From NCBI GenBank assembly GCA_018822845.1, contig JAHJJD010000028.1:1-58933 (forward strand): 58,933 bases of DNA. Reading direction: 5' to 3'. Shown here in pieces: positions 25,050 to 33,017 of the stretch (the stretch's first letter is position 1; each line of letters starts with the position of its first letter). The position numbers were made by a program, and so were the translations under genes. The notes under the pieces are model-generated. The model saw only the letters and a program-made list of their open reading frames with translations. It made no database searches and was not told the DNA's origin. This DNA is from Gammaproteobacteria bacterium. GTDB taxonomy: Bacteria; Pseudomonadota; Gammaproteobacteria; Thiotrichales; Thiotrichaceae.

Positions 25050-25793
25050 ATGAAAAAAATGATCGCAGGCATATTACTGGCCAGCGCCGCAGGCAGTGTC
25101 AGCGCGGGCGGCTGGGGTTTCGACGATTTTGACTGGAACCCCAATTTCAACTGGGGAAATGGTTCATCCTGGGGCAATGGCCCAGGCAATGGCTTCAACT
25201 GGGGCAACAATCCATCATGGGGCGGCGGCCCGAACATGGGCTGGAATAATGGCCCGTCGTGGGGCGGCAACTCACCGTGGAACAACGGTTCCAGCTTCCC
25301 CAGTATGGGCTGGAACAATGGCCCGTCGTGGGGCGGCAACTCACCGTGGAACAACGGTTCCAGCTTCCCCAGTATGGGCTGGAACAATGGCCCGTCGTGG
25401 GGCGGTAACTCACCGTGGAACAACCGCCCCAACTTCCCCAACATGGGCTGGAACAACGGCCCATCCTGGAATAATGGCCCCAACTTCCCTGGCATGGGCT
25501 GGGGCAACAACAATCGCCGTTATCCACGTCCGGTAGCACCTTTTGGTATGCAACCCGGCATGTACAACGGCATGCCGCCATCCATGCAGCCACCTGTACC
25601 TCCAGTAGCGCCAGCCGCCCCGGCAACACCTGAGGCGACAGCTGCGACAGCGGAGGCACCAGCAGTTACCAACGCACCTGTTGCACCTGCGCCAGAAGCG
25701 CCAGTACCGACAACAGCTCCGGCCAGCATGGAAACAACCGCACCAGCCAGTGCCGCGACAACCGCCCCGGCAACACCTGGCCCCGCCAACTAA
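25050..25793 (+). CDS. Secreted Gly/Asn/Trp-rich repeat protein, candidate sulfur globule protein, 247 aa
   Basis: After a signal peptide (MKKMIAGILLASAAGSVSA) comes a Trp/Asn/Gly-rich region (residues 20-155). It includes a 69-bp tandem repeat in which each 23-residue unit starts MGWNNGPSWGGNSPWNNGSS. A Pro/Ala/Thr-rich tail of about 80 residues follows. The composition recalls sulfur globule protein CV3-type envelope proteins, which coat periplasmic sulfur in sulfur oxidisers. That assignment is inferred; an adhesive or matrix role is possible. The ribosome site is GGAAGGGAGCAGACATC. Confidence 0.65.
   Translation: MKKMIAGILLASAAGSVSAGGWGFDDFDWNPNFNWGNGSSWGNGPGNGFNWGNNPSWGGGPNMGWNNGPSWGGNSPWNNGSSFPSMGWNNGPSWGGNSPWNNGSSFPSMGWNNGPSWGGNSPWNNRPNFPNMGWNNGPSWNNGPNFPGMGWGNNNRRYPRPVAPFGMQPGMYNGMPPSMQPPVPPVAPAAPATPEATAATAEAPAVTNAPVAPAPEAPVPTTAPASMETTAPASAATTAPATPGPAN
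25236..25442 (+). repeat. Three 69-bp tandem repeats within the Trp/Asn/Gly-rich gene
   Basis: Units start at 25236, 25305 and 25374, each opening ATGGGCTGGAA, and a diverged fourth unit begins at 25443. The first two junctions are nearly identical at the DNA level, so copy number could change by slippage or recombination without breaking the frame. Confidence 0.9.
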
Positions 25794-25816
25794 AACGCTT
25801 GACGGCTTTGTGACAC

Positions 25817-25841
25817 GCCCCTACTTTCCACAAGTAGGGGC
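25817..25841 (+). terminator. Hairpin terminator after the second globule-like gene
   Basis: GCCCCTACTT, loop TCCAC, AAGTAGGGGC makes a 10-bp stem 23 bp past the stop codon, followed by AAATGCTTTAATACCCCCTTTT. The T-tract is imperfect, so termination strength is uncertain. Confidence 0.65.
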
Positions 25842-25883
25842 AAATGCTTTAATACCCCCTTTTCAATCTTGCCAGGAATCGTC

Positions 25884-26741
25884 TTGCTCAGTTACCGACA
25901 CGCTTTTCATGCAGGCAATCATGCCGATGTCATCAAACACCTGACACTGGCGTTGACACTTGAATATTACCTGCGCAAGGATAAACCTTTCTGGTACATC
26001 GATACCCATGCTGGTAGCGGTTTCTACCGGCTTGGCAGTACTGAAGCACAGAAAAACCGGGAATTTGCCACTGGCATCCAACAGCTTTGGGAGCAGGCTT
26101 GCATACCTGAACAGCTTGCCGCTTACCTGAATCTGGTTCGGCTGGCCAATCCGGCAGGCAAGCTGGAACACTACCCCGGCTCGCCATGGATCGCAGCACA
26201 AATGCTGCGCAAGACTGACCAGCTACACCTGTTTGAACTGCACCCGGCGGATTTCCAGGCGCTGAATTCACTGCCGGGCAAAGGCAAACGTATCCACATC
26301 CAACAGACGGATGGCCTGAAAGGCTTACACAGCCTGCTGCCCCCGCCTCCACGCCGGGCAATTACCCTGATTGACCCATCTTACGAACTGAAAACGGATT
26401 ACAGCGCAGTTGTGGAAACGCTCACCAAGGCCCATAAGCGCTTTGACAGCGGCACATACCTGTTGTGGTATCCCGTTGTCTCGCGCCAGCGCGTACAACA
26501 AATGCTGCATGATTTGCAGGCCAGCGGAATTCCCGACATTGTGCAAATCGAATTCTGCCCCTTACAGGACAGCAACAACATGGGCATGACTGGCAGTGGT
26601 ATGTTCGTCATCAATCCCCCCTGGCTGCTGGCCCAGCAGATGCGGGAAATCCTCCCGTGGCTGGCGGAACACATGAGCACCAGCACTGGCGCGGCGCATT
26701 ACACAGTGCAGCAAATTAGCCCTGAGAAAAACCGAGGATAA
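25884..26741 (+). CDS. rlmJ: 23S rRNA (adenine2030-N6)-methyltransferase RlmJ, 285 aa
   Basis: The N-terminus LSYRHAFHAGNHADVIKHLT is highly typical of RlmJ. FWYIDTHAGSGFYRLGS holds the SAM-binding region and ITLIDPSYE is the catalytic D-P-x-Y/F motif. A TTG start at 25884 places the conserved LSYRHAFHAG at the very N-terminus as in the family, with AGGA 6 nt upstream; a TTG at 25869 is an alternative. The enzyme modifies A2030 of 23S rRNA during ribosome maturation. The EVE protein gene follows after 4 bp. Confidence 0.92.
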   Translation: MLSYRHAFHAGNHADVIKHLTLALTLEYYLRKDKPFWYIDTHAGSGFYRLGSTEAQKNREFATGIQQLWEQACIPEQLAAYLNLVRLANPAGKLEHYPGSPWIAAQMLRKTDQLHLFELHPADFQALNSLPGKGKRIHIQQTDGLKGLHSLLPPPPRRAITLIDPSYELKTDYSAVVETLTKAHKRFDSGTYLLWYPVVSRQRVQQMLHDLQASGIPDIVQIEFCPLQDSNNMGMTGSGMFVINPPWLLAQQMREILPWLAEHMSTSTGAAHYTVQQISPEKNRG

Positions 26742-26745
26742 CAAT

Positions 26746-27198
26746 ATGCAATACTGGCTGATGAAATCGGAACCGGATGCATTCGGCATCGACGAGCTGG
26801 AAAAAGTCGGCGTTGAACCGTGGGATGGTGTGCGCAATTATCAGGCCCGCAACATGATGCGCGACCAGATGCAGATCGGCGATGGCATCCTGTTTTACCA
26901 TTCCAACTGCGAAATACCCGGAATCGTAGGCATTGCCGAAGTTGCCACCACAGGCTACCCGGATACGACAGCCCTAAACCCGGAAGCCAAGTATTACGAC
27001 CCCAAAAGTGACCCGGAAAACCCGCGCTGGTACAAGGTGGATGTGAAATTCGTCCGCAAACTGAAACGCACCATCAGCCTGGCAGAGTTAAAGGAAGAAA
27101 CTGCACTGACAGACATGCCACTGGTGCGCAAAGGCAACCGGCTTTCCGTCATGCCGGTAAGCACCCAGGAATGGGACCATATCTTGGGCATGGAATAG
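26746..27198 (+). CDS. EVE-domain protein, 150 aa
   Basis: The whole protein is one EVE domain: MKSEPDAFGIDELEKVG, EPWDGVRNYQARNMMRDQMQ, GDGILFYHSNCEIPGIVGIA and RLSVMPVSTQEWDHIL. EVE domains have a PUA-like fold and bind modified bases in DNA or RNA. Bacterial stand-alone members are widespread and lack a firm role. It is encoded 4 bp after rlmJ and is probably co-transcribed with it. Confidence 0.9.
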   Translation: MQYWLMKSEPDAFGIDELEKVGVEPWDGVRNYQARNMMRDQMQIGDGILFYHSNCEIPGIVGIAEVATTGYPDTTALNPEAKYYDPKSDPENPRWYKVDVKFVRKLKRTISLAELKEETALTDMPLVRKGNRLSVMPVSTQEWDHILGME

Positions 27199-27207
27199 GC
27201 CCCCGCC

Positions 27208-28038
27208 TTACTTCTGGTCTTCAGCCCCCGGCTTGCAGGCAGCAGCGCCGGGACCAAATAGCGGGCACATTCCCGGAGGCAGCTCAACACCGGGTGGTAA
27301 ACCTGCCGCCGCCGGATCAGGATGCTCACCCGTTTCGCCCTTATTTTCCGTAGCCGGAGCCTGCTCTTTCTGCACAGGTGCTTCAGCACTAACCGACTGT
27401 ACATCAGCCATCGGTGCGGCTTCCTGAGGAGAAGGCGCAACTACTGCTTCCACCTGTGCGGCAGGAACGGAATTGGCGACTGCCGGTTCAACCTTCGGAA
27501 CAGTGTCTGACTGGCGTGCTTCCAGCGCCTCCCCCACAGCCTCTCGCAAGGCATCCTGAGTGACAGCCGGATTGTTCACCTTGAACCTGGCCAAACGCAG
27601 ACGGTGGAAAACCAGTTTTGATTCCCAGTAATCCTTCTGGTACTGGTGGCGGCTCAACAAGGTTTGCTTGTCTTTATCAATCAGGGAAAGATCGTTCACG
27701 ATACGGTCCATTTCCGCCAATTGCTGCATGATGGCTTCGGAACGGGTAACCAGTTGCTGATGCTTGTCGTAATTTTCCGTATTCGTAGCCAACTTCTCAA
27801 ACTCGGCGGCCATCTCATTCAGGCGCTCTTCCTGCCGTGTATAAACGGGCGGAAGCTGCATGTTCAGTGATGTGGCAGCAGCAGGCGATTCACCACCATC
27901 ACGTGACAGATAGAGCGAGACAGCCGTCGCCAGACCAATGGCGACAAGCAGAACAGGAAGAACGACCTGCAATACTCTTGCCAGCTTCTCCTGCGCGGAA
28001 GGGGGCGGCAGTTGCTGCTTTATGACTAGTTTAGGCAT
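27208..28038 (-). CDS. Inner-membrane-anchored coiled-coil hypothetical protein, 276 aa
   Basis: A short cytoplasmic N-terminus (PKLVIKQQLPPPSAQEKLA) precedes one membrane helix (residues 23-46). A predicted coiled coil rich in Glu, Gln and Leu follows (residues 65-150, EERLNEMAAEFEKLATNTEN). A long Pro/Ala/Glu-rich periplasmic tail ends GVELPPGMCPLFGPGAAACK. The two closing cysteines could form a disulfide. I recognise no family. The gene is monocistronic and convergent with the EVE gene. Confidence 0.7.
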   Translation of the reverse strand: MPKLVIKQQLPPPSAQEKLARVLQVVLPVLLVAIGLATAVSLYLSRDGGESPAAATSLNMQLPPVYTRQEERLNEMAAEFEKLATNTENYDKHQQLVTRSEAIMQQLAEMDRIVNDLSLIDKDKQTLLSRHQYQKDYWESKLVFHRLRLARFKVNNPAVTQDALREAVGEALEARQSDTVPKVEPAVANSVPAAQVEAVVAPSPQEAAPMADVQSVSAEAPVQKEQAPATENKGETGEHPDPAAAGLPPGVELPPGMCPLFGPGAAACKPGAEDQK

Positions 28039-28311
28039 GGGAGTTTTCCGGTCAGGTTATATTCGTTGACATTTACACGCTGCGGCCACAGCTACACCGA
28101 CTTCGTAACAAACACCCAAGTACAATAACATACCTCCGTTTCATCACCACTAAACGCCTGACAAAACGATGGTTTTCACTTTTATACGGGTCACTGCCAC
28201 AAGTATCCCGGCTGCTTCACCTAGGCAAATTACCCTCGCTTACTTGATATGTAATCTTGCCTTTAATTAGACCACATATAAAACTGAATCGTTCATGAAT
28301 GCAACAGAAAT

Positions 28312-28342
28312 AAAAAGGCCGGTTATAAAAACCGGCCTTTTT
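28312..28342. terminator. Bidirectional intrinsic terminator
   Basis: AAAAAGGCCGGTT, loop ATAAA, AACCGGCCTTTTT is a perfect 13-bp stem flanked by A- and T-runs. It should terminate the minus-strand lipoprotein gene that ends at 28358. The rest of the 319-bp gap (28039-28357) shows only AT-rich, promoter-like sequence for the gene starting at 28038. Confidence 0.92.
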
Positions 28343-28357
28343 GCTTACTATTTAATC

Positions 28358-28954
28358 TTAAATGGCCTGCCCCGCAGGTGGTGGCGTAGCTGGCTGGGGG
28401 GGTTGTGATTCGGCAGGTGGCTTAGTCAGCTCTTTTTGCAGTTGCTCAACACCTTGCTTCAGACTCTTGTTCAACTCATTGACACTTTCTGAAAGGGACT
28501 TGTCCAGATCGCGCAAACCATCCTGCATGAATGAGTTCAGTTGCTCAACCACAGCCCCCATGGTGCCACTGACCATCGAACCCATGGTTTTTTGCACATC
28601 GACCTGCCACTCATCCTTGTTACGCACCAGAACTGTACGTACCGGGATAATCATATCGCCTTTCTCGCCACCATACAGCACCGTCGCGACCTCGGCGGTA
28701 TTGTCCTGAATCTTGATTTCGCCGGTTTCAAAACGTTGCGCTGAAATACTTTTGCTGCCGAGATACTGAAGATATTGGGCGCTTTCCCAGGTCACCAGAT
28801 CCTTCGCCGTATCCATGTCATCAATCAGGACAGATTGCCAGAATTTGTCAGCAACCTCGCGTGCCTGTTGTGATTCTGAAGAAAAGATGCAGCCCGACAA
28901 CAGCACACTGAACAACAGCATGCTTGTCAGCATCTTCCAGGTATTAAATTTCAT
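28358..28954 (-). CDS. Lipoprotein with an NTF2/DUF4878-like domain, 198 aa
   Basis: The ATG at 28954 is preferred: it starts a lipoprotein signal (MLLFSVLLSGC, lipobox LSGC) and has GGAG 6 nt upstream. Residues 30-115 (EVADKFWQSVLIDDMDTAKD, then ETGEIKIQDNTAEVATVLYG) resemble the small alpha+beta domain of DUF4878-type lipoproteins. A coiled coil (residues 130-175, DKSLSESVNELNKSLKQGVE) and a Pro-rich tail follow. It overlaps the 3' end of mtaB by 11 nt and ends before a strong terminator, so it is the last gene of the ppiD-mtaB transcript. The function is unknown. Confidence 0.75.
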   Translation of the reverse strand: MKFNTWKMLTSMLLFSVLLSGCIFSSESQQAREVADKFWQSVLIDDMDTAKDLVTWESAQYLQYLGSKSISAQRFETGEIKIQDNTAEVATVLYGGEKGDMIIPVRTVLVRNKDEWQVDVQKTMGSMVSGTMGAVVEQLNSFMQDGLRDLDKSLSESVNELNKSLKQGVEQLQKELTKPPAESQPPQPATPPPAGQAI

Positions 28955-30242
28955 TCTCCAAACTCCCTTGCAACACCCCATCGCAGACATTGACGCCATG
29001 CAAACGGGTTTGTGTAATGCGGTTTTCCAGTAAGGCATTATCCGCCACTGTTACCACCACTTTATAATAATTGGGAGTGTAGCCGGTATATATTCGCTGC
29101 CCGTCAGGGTTTTCGCGGGCATATTCCCACAATACCGGCACCGATTTCCCCACCTGCTCCTGCAAGAACCCTTGTTTCATGCGCTCACCCAGCGCGTGCA
29201 AAACCTGACTGCGCTGCTTCTTGACCGGTTCGGGAACAGGGTCTGGCAAACGGGCTGCCTTGGTTCCTTCCCGCGCAGAATAGGTGAAAATATGCATGTG
29301 ACCAAAACCGACCGATTCGACATAAGCGCAGGTTTCATCCCACTCAGCTTCGGTTTCACCGGGAAATCCCACGATAATGTCTGTCGTGACATTGAAACCG
29401 GGCACAGCACGGCGAGCCTCCGCCACCAAGCTGGCAAACTCGGCAGTTTTGCAGCGTCTCGCCATGCGCCGCAAGATGGAATCCGCCCCACTCTGTAATG
29501 GCAGGTGCATGTGCGGCAGCAGACGGGGATTACTGAACAGGGCAAAGAAATCGTCCGGCAGATCCCACGGCTCGACCGAGGCAAAACGCAGGCGGGGAAT
29601 ATCGGTTTCCTGAAGGATTTTCTGTACCAGCGTGTAAAGGGAACTGCCAATATCACTGCCATACCCACCGACATGTACACCCGTCAGCACGGCTTCCTGC
29701 GCGCCTTGCTGCTGAAGCGCATTGATTTCGGCAATGATTTCAGTTTCGCTGCGGCTGCGCTCGTCGCCACGTGCAACCGTGACAATACAGAATGTGCAGC
29801 GGTAACGACAGCCATCCTGAATCTTGATGAAAGCACGCTGCCGACCACGCATGAACAGCGGGGTTTCCCCCGGCTCGGTCGCCATCGCGGGCATGAGCGG
29901 GAGCTCGAAGCGTTGCATGACCGTTTGTGGCAGACGGTCTTTTTCGGTATTCGGCACGACCAGATCAACGCCGATGGCTTCCGCCACTTCATCTGCCTGC
30001 AAGGTTGCATAGCAACCGCTCACCACCAGACGCGCTTCAGGATTCTCGCGATATAAACGATGCATCAGGCGACGTGATTTGCCGGAAGCATCACTGGTAA
30101 CAGCACAGGTATTCAGTACCAGAACATCGGCATCCGGCGCAGAGGGCACGATTTGATGCCCGGCGGAACGGAACTCCTGTGACCATTGTTCCAGTTCCGC
30201 CTCATTCAAACGGCAACCCAATGCTTTCAGATGGACTTTCAT
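28944..30242 (-). CDS. mtaB: tRNA t6A37 methylthiotransferase MtaB, 432 aa
   Basis: MtaB converts t6A37 to ms2t6A37 in tRNA. The N-terminal UPF0004 domain has the three cluster cysteines in ALGCRLNE, LNTCAVTSDASGKSRR and VVSGCYATLQ. The radical-SAM motif C-x3-C-x2-C is DGCRYRCTFCIVTVARG near residue 150, and a C-terminal TRAM-like region ends the protein. MtaB rather than MiaB or RimO is favoured by the ALGCRLNEAE start and the GVHVGGYG motif. It follows ppiD by 6 bp. Confidence 0.92.
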   Translation of the reverse strand: MKVHLKALGCRLNEAELEQWSQEFRSAGHQIVPSAPDADVLVLNTCAVTSDASGKSRRLMHRLYRENPEARLVVSGCYATLQADEVAEAIGVDLVVPNTEKDRLPQTVMQRFELPLMPAMATEPGETPLFMRGRQRAFIKIQDGCRYRCTFCIVTVARGDERSRSETEIIAEINALQQQGAQEAVLTGVHVGGYGSDIGSSLYTLVQKILQETDIPRLRFASVEPWDLPDDFFALFSNPRLLPHMHLPLQSGADSILRRMARRCKTAEFASLVAEARRAVPGFNVTTDIIVGFPGETEAEWDETCAYVESVGFGHMHIFTYSAREGTKAARLPDPVPEPVKKQRSQVLHALGERMKQGFLQEQVGKSVPVLWEYARENPDGQRIYTGYTPNYYKVVVTVADNALLENRITQTRLHGVNVCDGVLQGSLENEI

Positions 30243-30248
30243 TATCCT

Positions 30249-32132
30249 TTAGAGGTTCTCGGGGTGCGTGACGACTTCAGCTGATTCGCGCAAGCCTTGC
30301 AACATGGCACCCAGCTCGCGCTGGCCAACAGTCTGGCTGTAAATGGCGTTGGCGCTTTCGTCCAGTGCGGTGTCACCGGCTTTAATGGCCTTGAGCACAA
30401 TAATGGCATAATCACCATTGGCCAATGCCGCACTTGACCAGCTTGACTTGCCTTCTGCCGGGTGATTCATGGCAAAAGCCTTGGCTGCAACTTCAGGTGT
30501 CAGCTTGCTGACGGTACGGCCAACCAGACCCAACTTTTCCACCGCAGTCTCAGTGCCCAGACCGGTTTCAGCCAAAGCAGCCCACGATTGGGTTTCACTC
30601 AGCTTTTTCAGCAATTCCTCGCCTTTCTGGGCAGTCAGCTTGCGAGCCTCCTGTGTCAGCAGGCCGGTACGGATTTCTTCCTTCACGGTATCCAGCGGCT
30701 TTTGGGTAGCAGCTTCATGGTTGGCAATGCGCACAACGACTGCATGACCATCAGCCAATTCCAGCAGGTCAGAGTTTTTGCCAGATTTCAGAACATCTTC
30801 GTCAAATGCAGCAGCACGAACCTTTTCATCAGTGGCAATCCCCTGCCCCTGGACACGGCTCAACCAGTCAGTTTGCTGTACTTTCAGGCCGGTTTCCTGG
30901 GCGGCAGGAGCCAGATCGCCATCCTGTTCGTAAACAAGTCGGCCAAGATTTTCCGCCTTGTCGAGGAACGCCTTATCAGCCTGTTCCTTGCGGTAGTCTG
31001 CCTCAATATCTGCGCGGGCTTCTGCGAAGGTTTTTTGCACTGCTGGTTTGACTTCGGTCACACGAATAATTTCGTAACCCGCTTCGGTTTTGACCGGCTG
31101 GGAGGTTTCCCCCGCTTTCAGGGCGATAACGGCTTTCTCAAACTCAGGCCCCCAGTCACCCATGACAACTGCGCCCAGCGCACCACCCTTTTCAGCCGCC
31201 AGCTTGTCATCAGAATCAGTACGGGCAATATCCTCAAAAGTACGGGTTCCTGCCTGCAAGTCGGCGTAAAGGGCATCGATACGTTTTTTGGCTTCAGCAT
31301 CTTTGGCCGGGTCTTCCACACTCACGAGGATGTGACTGGCCATACGTTCTTCAGGCTGCACATACTGATCGGCATTGTCGTCAAACCACTTTTGCAAGGT
31401 AGCGTCATCCGCAGTAATACCCGCTGCCAGATCGTCGCGTTTGAGTTCCAGATAGGATAGCTGCACCTTTTCATCTGTCATGAATGATGCCTTGTTTTGC
31501 TCATAGTACTGGGCAACCTGCTCGTCGCTGACCTGCACCTGGCTCTGGAAATCAGCTGTCTTGAGCGTGAACAGCTCCAGATCGCGCTGCTGGTTACGGA
31601 GGGACTGGTATTGCTCGGCCTCGGCCTTGGGCAGGAATGCAGTATCCAGCACTGCGCTGCGCAACTGCTGTTGGGAAAGGTCGTCCCTTACCTGGAACTC
31701 GAACTCGCTGGTCTCGCGGCGCTGCATTTTCAGGAAATTGTTGTAGGTATCCAGATCAAACTTGCCATCCTTCTGGAAAGCAGGAATGGAGGCAATTGTT
31801 TTTTGCACTTCCTGATCGCTGGCGCGATAACCGCCCTCCCGAATCTTTTGCTGGATAAGCGTCTGGTTGATAACGGATTCCAGCGCTGAATTTTTCAGAA
31901 TGGCGTCATCCATCCCTGGCGGCAGCTGGTCACCAAACTGCTGCTTCATTTCCAGCAAGGCATTTTGCACAGCCTGCACCGGAATGTCCTCACCGTTAAC
32001 CGTAGCAGCCACCAGTTTACCACCGCCCTCGAAATACGAGTTGATGCCGAACAGGGCAAACGGAATGGTAATGAGACCTACAATGGCGTAGGCAACCCAG
32101 CCTTTGGCTTTATCATGAATCGTTTGTAGCAT
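30249..32132 (-). CDS. ppiD: Periplasmic chaperone / peptidyl-prolyl isomerase PpiD, 627 aa
   Basis: PpiD is anchored in the inner membrane by one helix (residues 14-34, WVAYAIVGLITIPFALFG) and helps outer-membrane proteins leave the translocon. A SurA-N-like domain (residues 40-180) is followed by a parvulin PPIase domain seen in RMASHILVSVEDPAKD, FEDIARTDSDDKLAAEKGGA and KTEAGYEIIRVTEV. The C-terminal half is a second chaperone-like region. The lon-hupB-ppiD order is a classical gammaproteobacterial arrangement, here with tRNA genes between hupB and ppiD. Confidence 0.95.
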   Translation of the reverse strand: MLQTIHDKAKGWVAYAIVGLITIPFALFGINSYFEGGGKLVAATVNGEDIPVQAVQNALLEMKQQFGDQLPPGMDDAILKNSALESVINQTLIQQKIREGGYRASDQEVQKTIASIPAFQKDGKFDLDTYNNFLKMQRRETSEFEFQVRDDLSQQQLRSAVLDTAFLPKAEAEQYQSLRNQQRDLELFTLKTADFQSQVQVSDEQVAQYYEQNKASFMTDEKVQLSYLELKRDDLAAGITADDATLQKWFDDNADQYVQPEERMASHILVSVEDPAKDAEAKKRIDALYADLQAGTRTFEDIARTDSDDKLAAEKGGALGAVVMGDWGPEFEKAVIALKAGETSQPVKTEAGYEIIRVTEVKPAVQKTFAEARADIEADYRKEQADKAFLDKAENLGRLVYEQDGDLAPAAQETGLKVQQTDWLSRVQGQGIATDEKVRAAAFDEDVLKSGKNSDLLELADGHAVVVRIANHEAATQKPLDTVKEEIRTGLLTQEARKLTAQKGEELLKKLSETQSWAALAETGLGTETAVEKLGLVGRTVSKLTPEVAAKAFAMNHPAEGKSSWSSAALANGDYAIIVLKAIKAGDTALDESANAIYSQTVGQRELGAMLQGLRESAEVVTHPENL

Positions 32133-32242
32133 GAGCTTATTACGTTTTTGTCAGTATGTTGGTGAATAAACAACGCGCACGCCCCACGAGCGCAGAGACG
32201 CAAATCATACAGGAAGAAAAGAGGCGAGGAAATGGAAAAAGT

Positions 32243-32319
32243 TGGCGGAGCGGACGGGACTCGAACCCGCGACCCCCGGCGTGACAGGCCGGTATTCTAA
32301 CCAACTGAACTACCGCTCC
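32243..32319 (-). tRNA. tRNA-Asp (GTC), copy 1
   Basis: The minus strand reads GGAGCGGTAGTTCAGTTGG... with a CTGTCAC anticodon loop (GTC), a GGTTCGAGTCC T-arm, and an encoded CCA end. It is identical to the second copy 130 bp away. Confidence 0.97.
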
Positions 32320-32338
32320 GGAACTTTTGAAAGCAATA

Positions 32339-32370
32339 AAAAGGATGCCATTGAGGCATCCTTTTCGAAG
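32339..32370 (-). terminator. Intrinsic terminator between the two tRNA-Asp genes
   Basis: AAAAGGATGCC, loop ATTGA, GGCATCCTTTT is a perfect 11-bp stem. On the minus strand it is followed by a run of five T. It lies just after tRNA-Asp copy 2 in the direction of transcription, so copy 1 may be made by read-through or from its own promoter. Confidence 0.8.
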
Positions 32371-32372
32371 GT

Positions 32373-32449
32373 TGGCGGAGCGGACGGGACTCGAACCCGC
32401 GACCCCCGGCGTGACAGGCCGGTATTCTAACCAACTGAACTACCGCTCC
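32373..32449 (-). tRNA. tRNA-Asp (GTC), copy 2
   Basis: The cloverleaf sequence and GTC anticodon are identical to those of the copy at 32243-32319, including the encoded CCA. Confidence 0.97.
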
Positions 32450-32473
32450 GCGATACAAACTTTTAACCAACAA

Positions 32474-32549
32474 TGGTGGGTAGTGAGGGGCTCGAACCCC
32501 CGACATTCGCCTTGTAAGGGCGACGCTCTACCAACTGAGCTAACTACCC
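32474..32549 (-). tRNA. tRNA-Val (TAC)
   Basis: The minus strand reads GGGTAGTTAGCTCAGTTGGT... with the anticodon loop CTTACAA (TAC), T-arm GGTTCGAGCC and an encoded CCA. It lies between hupB and the tRNA-Asp pair and is probably processed from the same transcript. Confidence 0.97.
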
Positions 32550-32565
32550 GTCGTTGGAAAGGGCG

Positions 32566-32838
32566 CTAGTTTACTGCATCCTTTAGAGCTTTGCCAGCTT
32601 TAAATGCAGGAATTTTTGCAGATGCGATTTTGATCGATTCACCGGTACGCGGATTGCGGCCAGAGCGCTCCTGACGCTCGCGAACCAGGAAAGTACCAAA
32701 GCCAACCAGAGCCACTGCGTCACCCTTCGCCAGTGCTTCTGAAATAGATTCGACGAATGCCCGGAACGCCCGATCCGTGTCAGCCTTAGTCAGACCGGAC
32801 TTGGCCGATACTGCATCAATCAGTTCAGATTTATTCAT
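32566..32838 (-). CDS. hupB: DNA-binding protein HU-beta, 90 aa
   Basis: HU is a nucleoid protein that bends DNA as a dimer. The ATG at 32838 ([20 protein letters not shown]) gives the standard 90 residues. The conserved core [19 protein letters not shown], the arm [19 protein letters not shown] and the C-terminus KALKDAVN are present. Upstream in-frame codons are not part of the gene. It follows lon, as in most gammaproteobacteria, with 179 bp between them that show no other gene. Confidence 0.97.
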   Translation of the reverse strand: MNKSELIDAVSAKSGLTKADTDRAFRAFVESISEALAKGDAVALVGFGTFLVRERQERSGRNPRTGESIKIASAKIPAFKAGKALKDAVN

Positions 32839-33017
32839 AAAATAGTTTCCTTGTGAATTCGTTATATAGAGGGAAAACCGAAACACTCCTGCCAGTCGAA
32901 GATCAGCAGAGCCACCCGTGCGGACACGCCCGACAGTTATACCAGCCACATCAGAAATATGTCAACAAAATGACGGACTTCAACAGCCCAGAGGCATTTC
33001 AGGCCTGCCTGGCGCAT

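Noticed and set aside
25236-25442. 69-bp direct repeats considered as a CRISPR array
   Set aside because: The units are adjacent without unique spacers and are translated in frame as Trp/Asn/Gly repeats, so they are coding tandem repeats.
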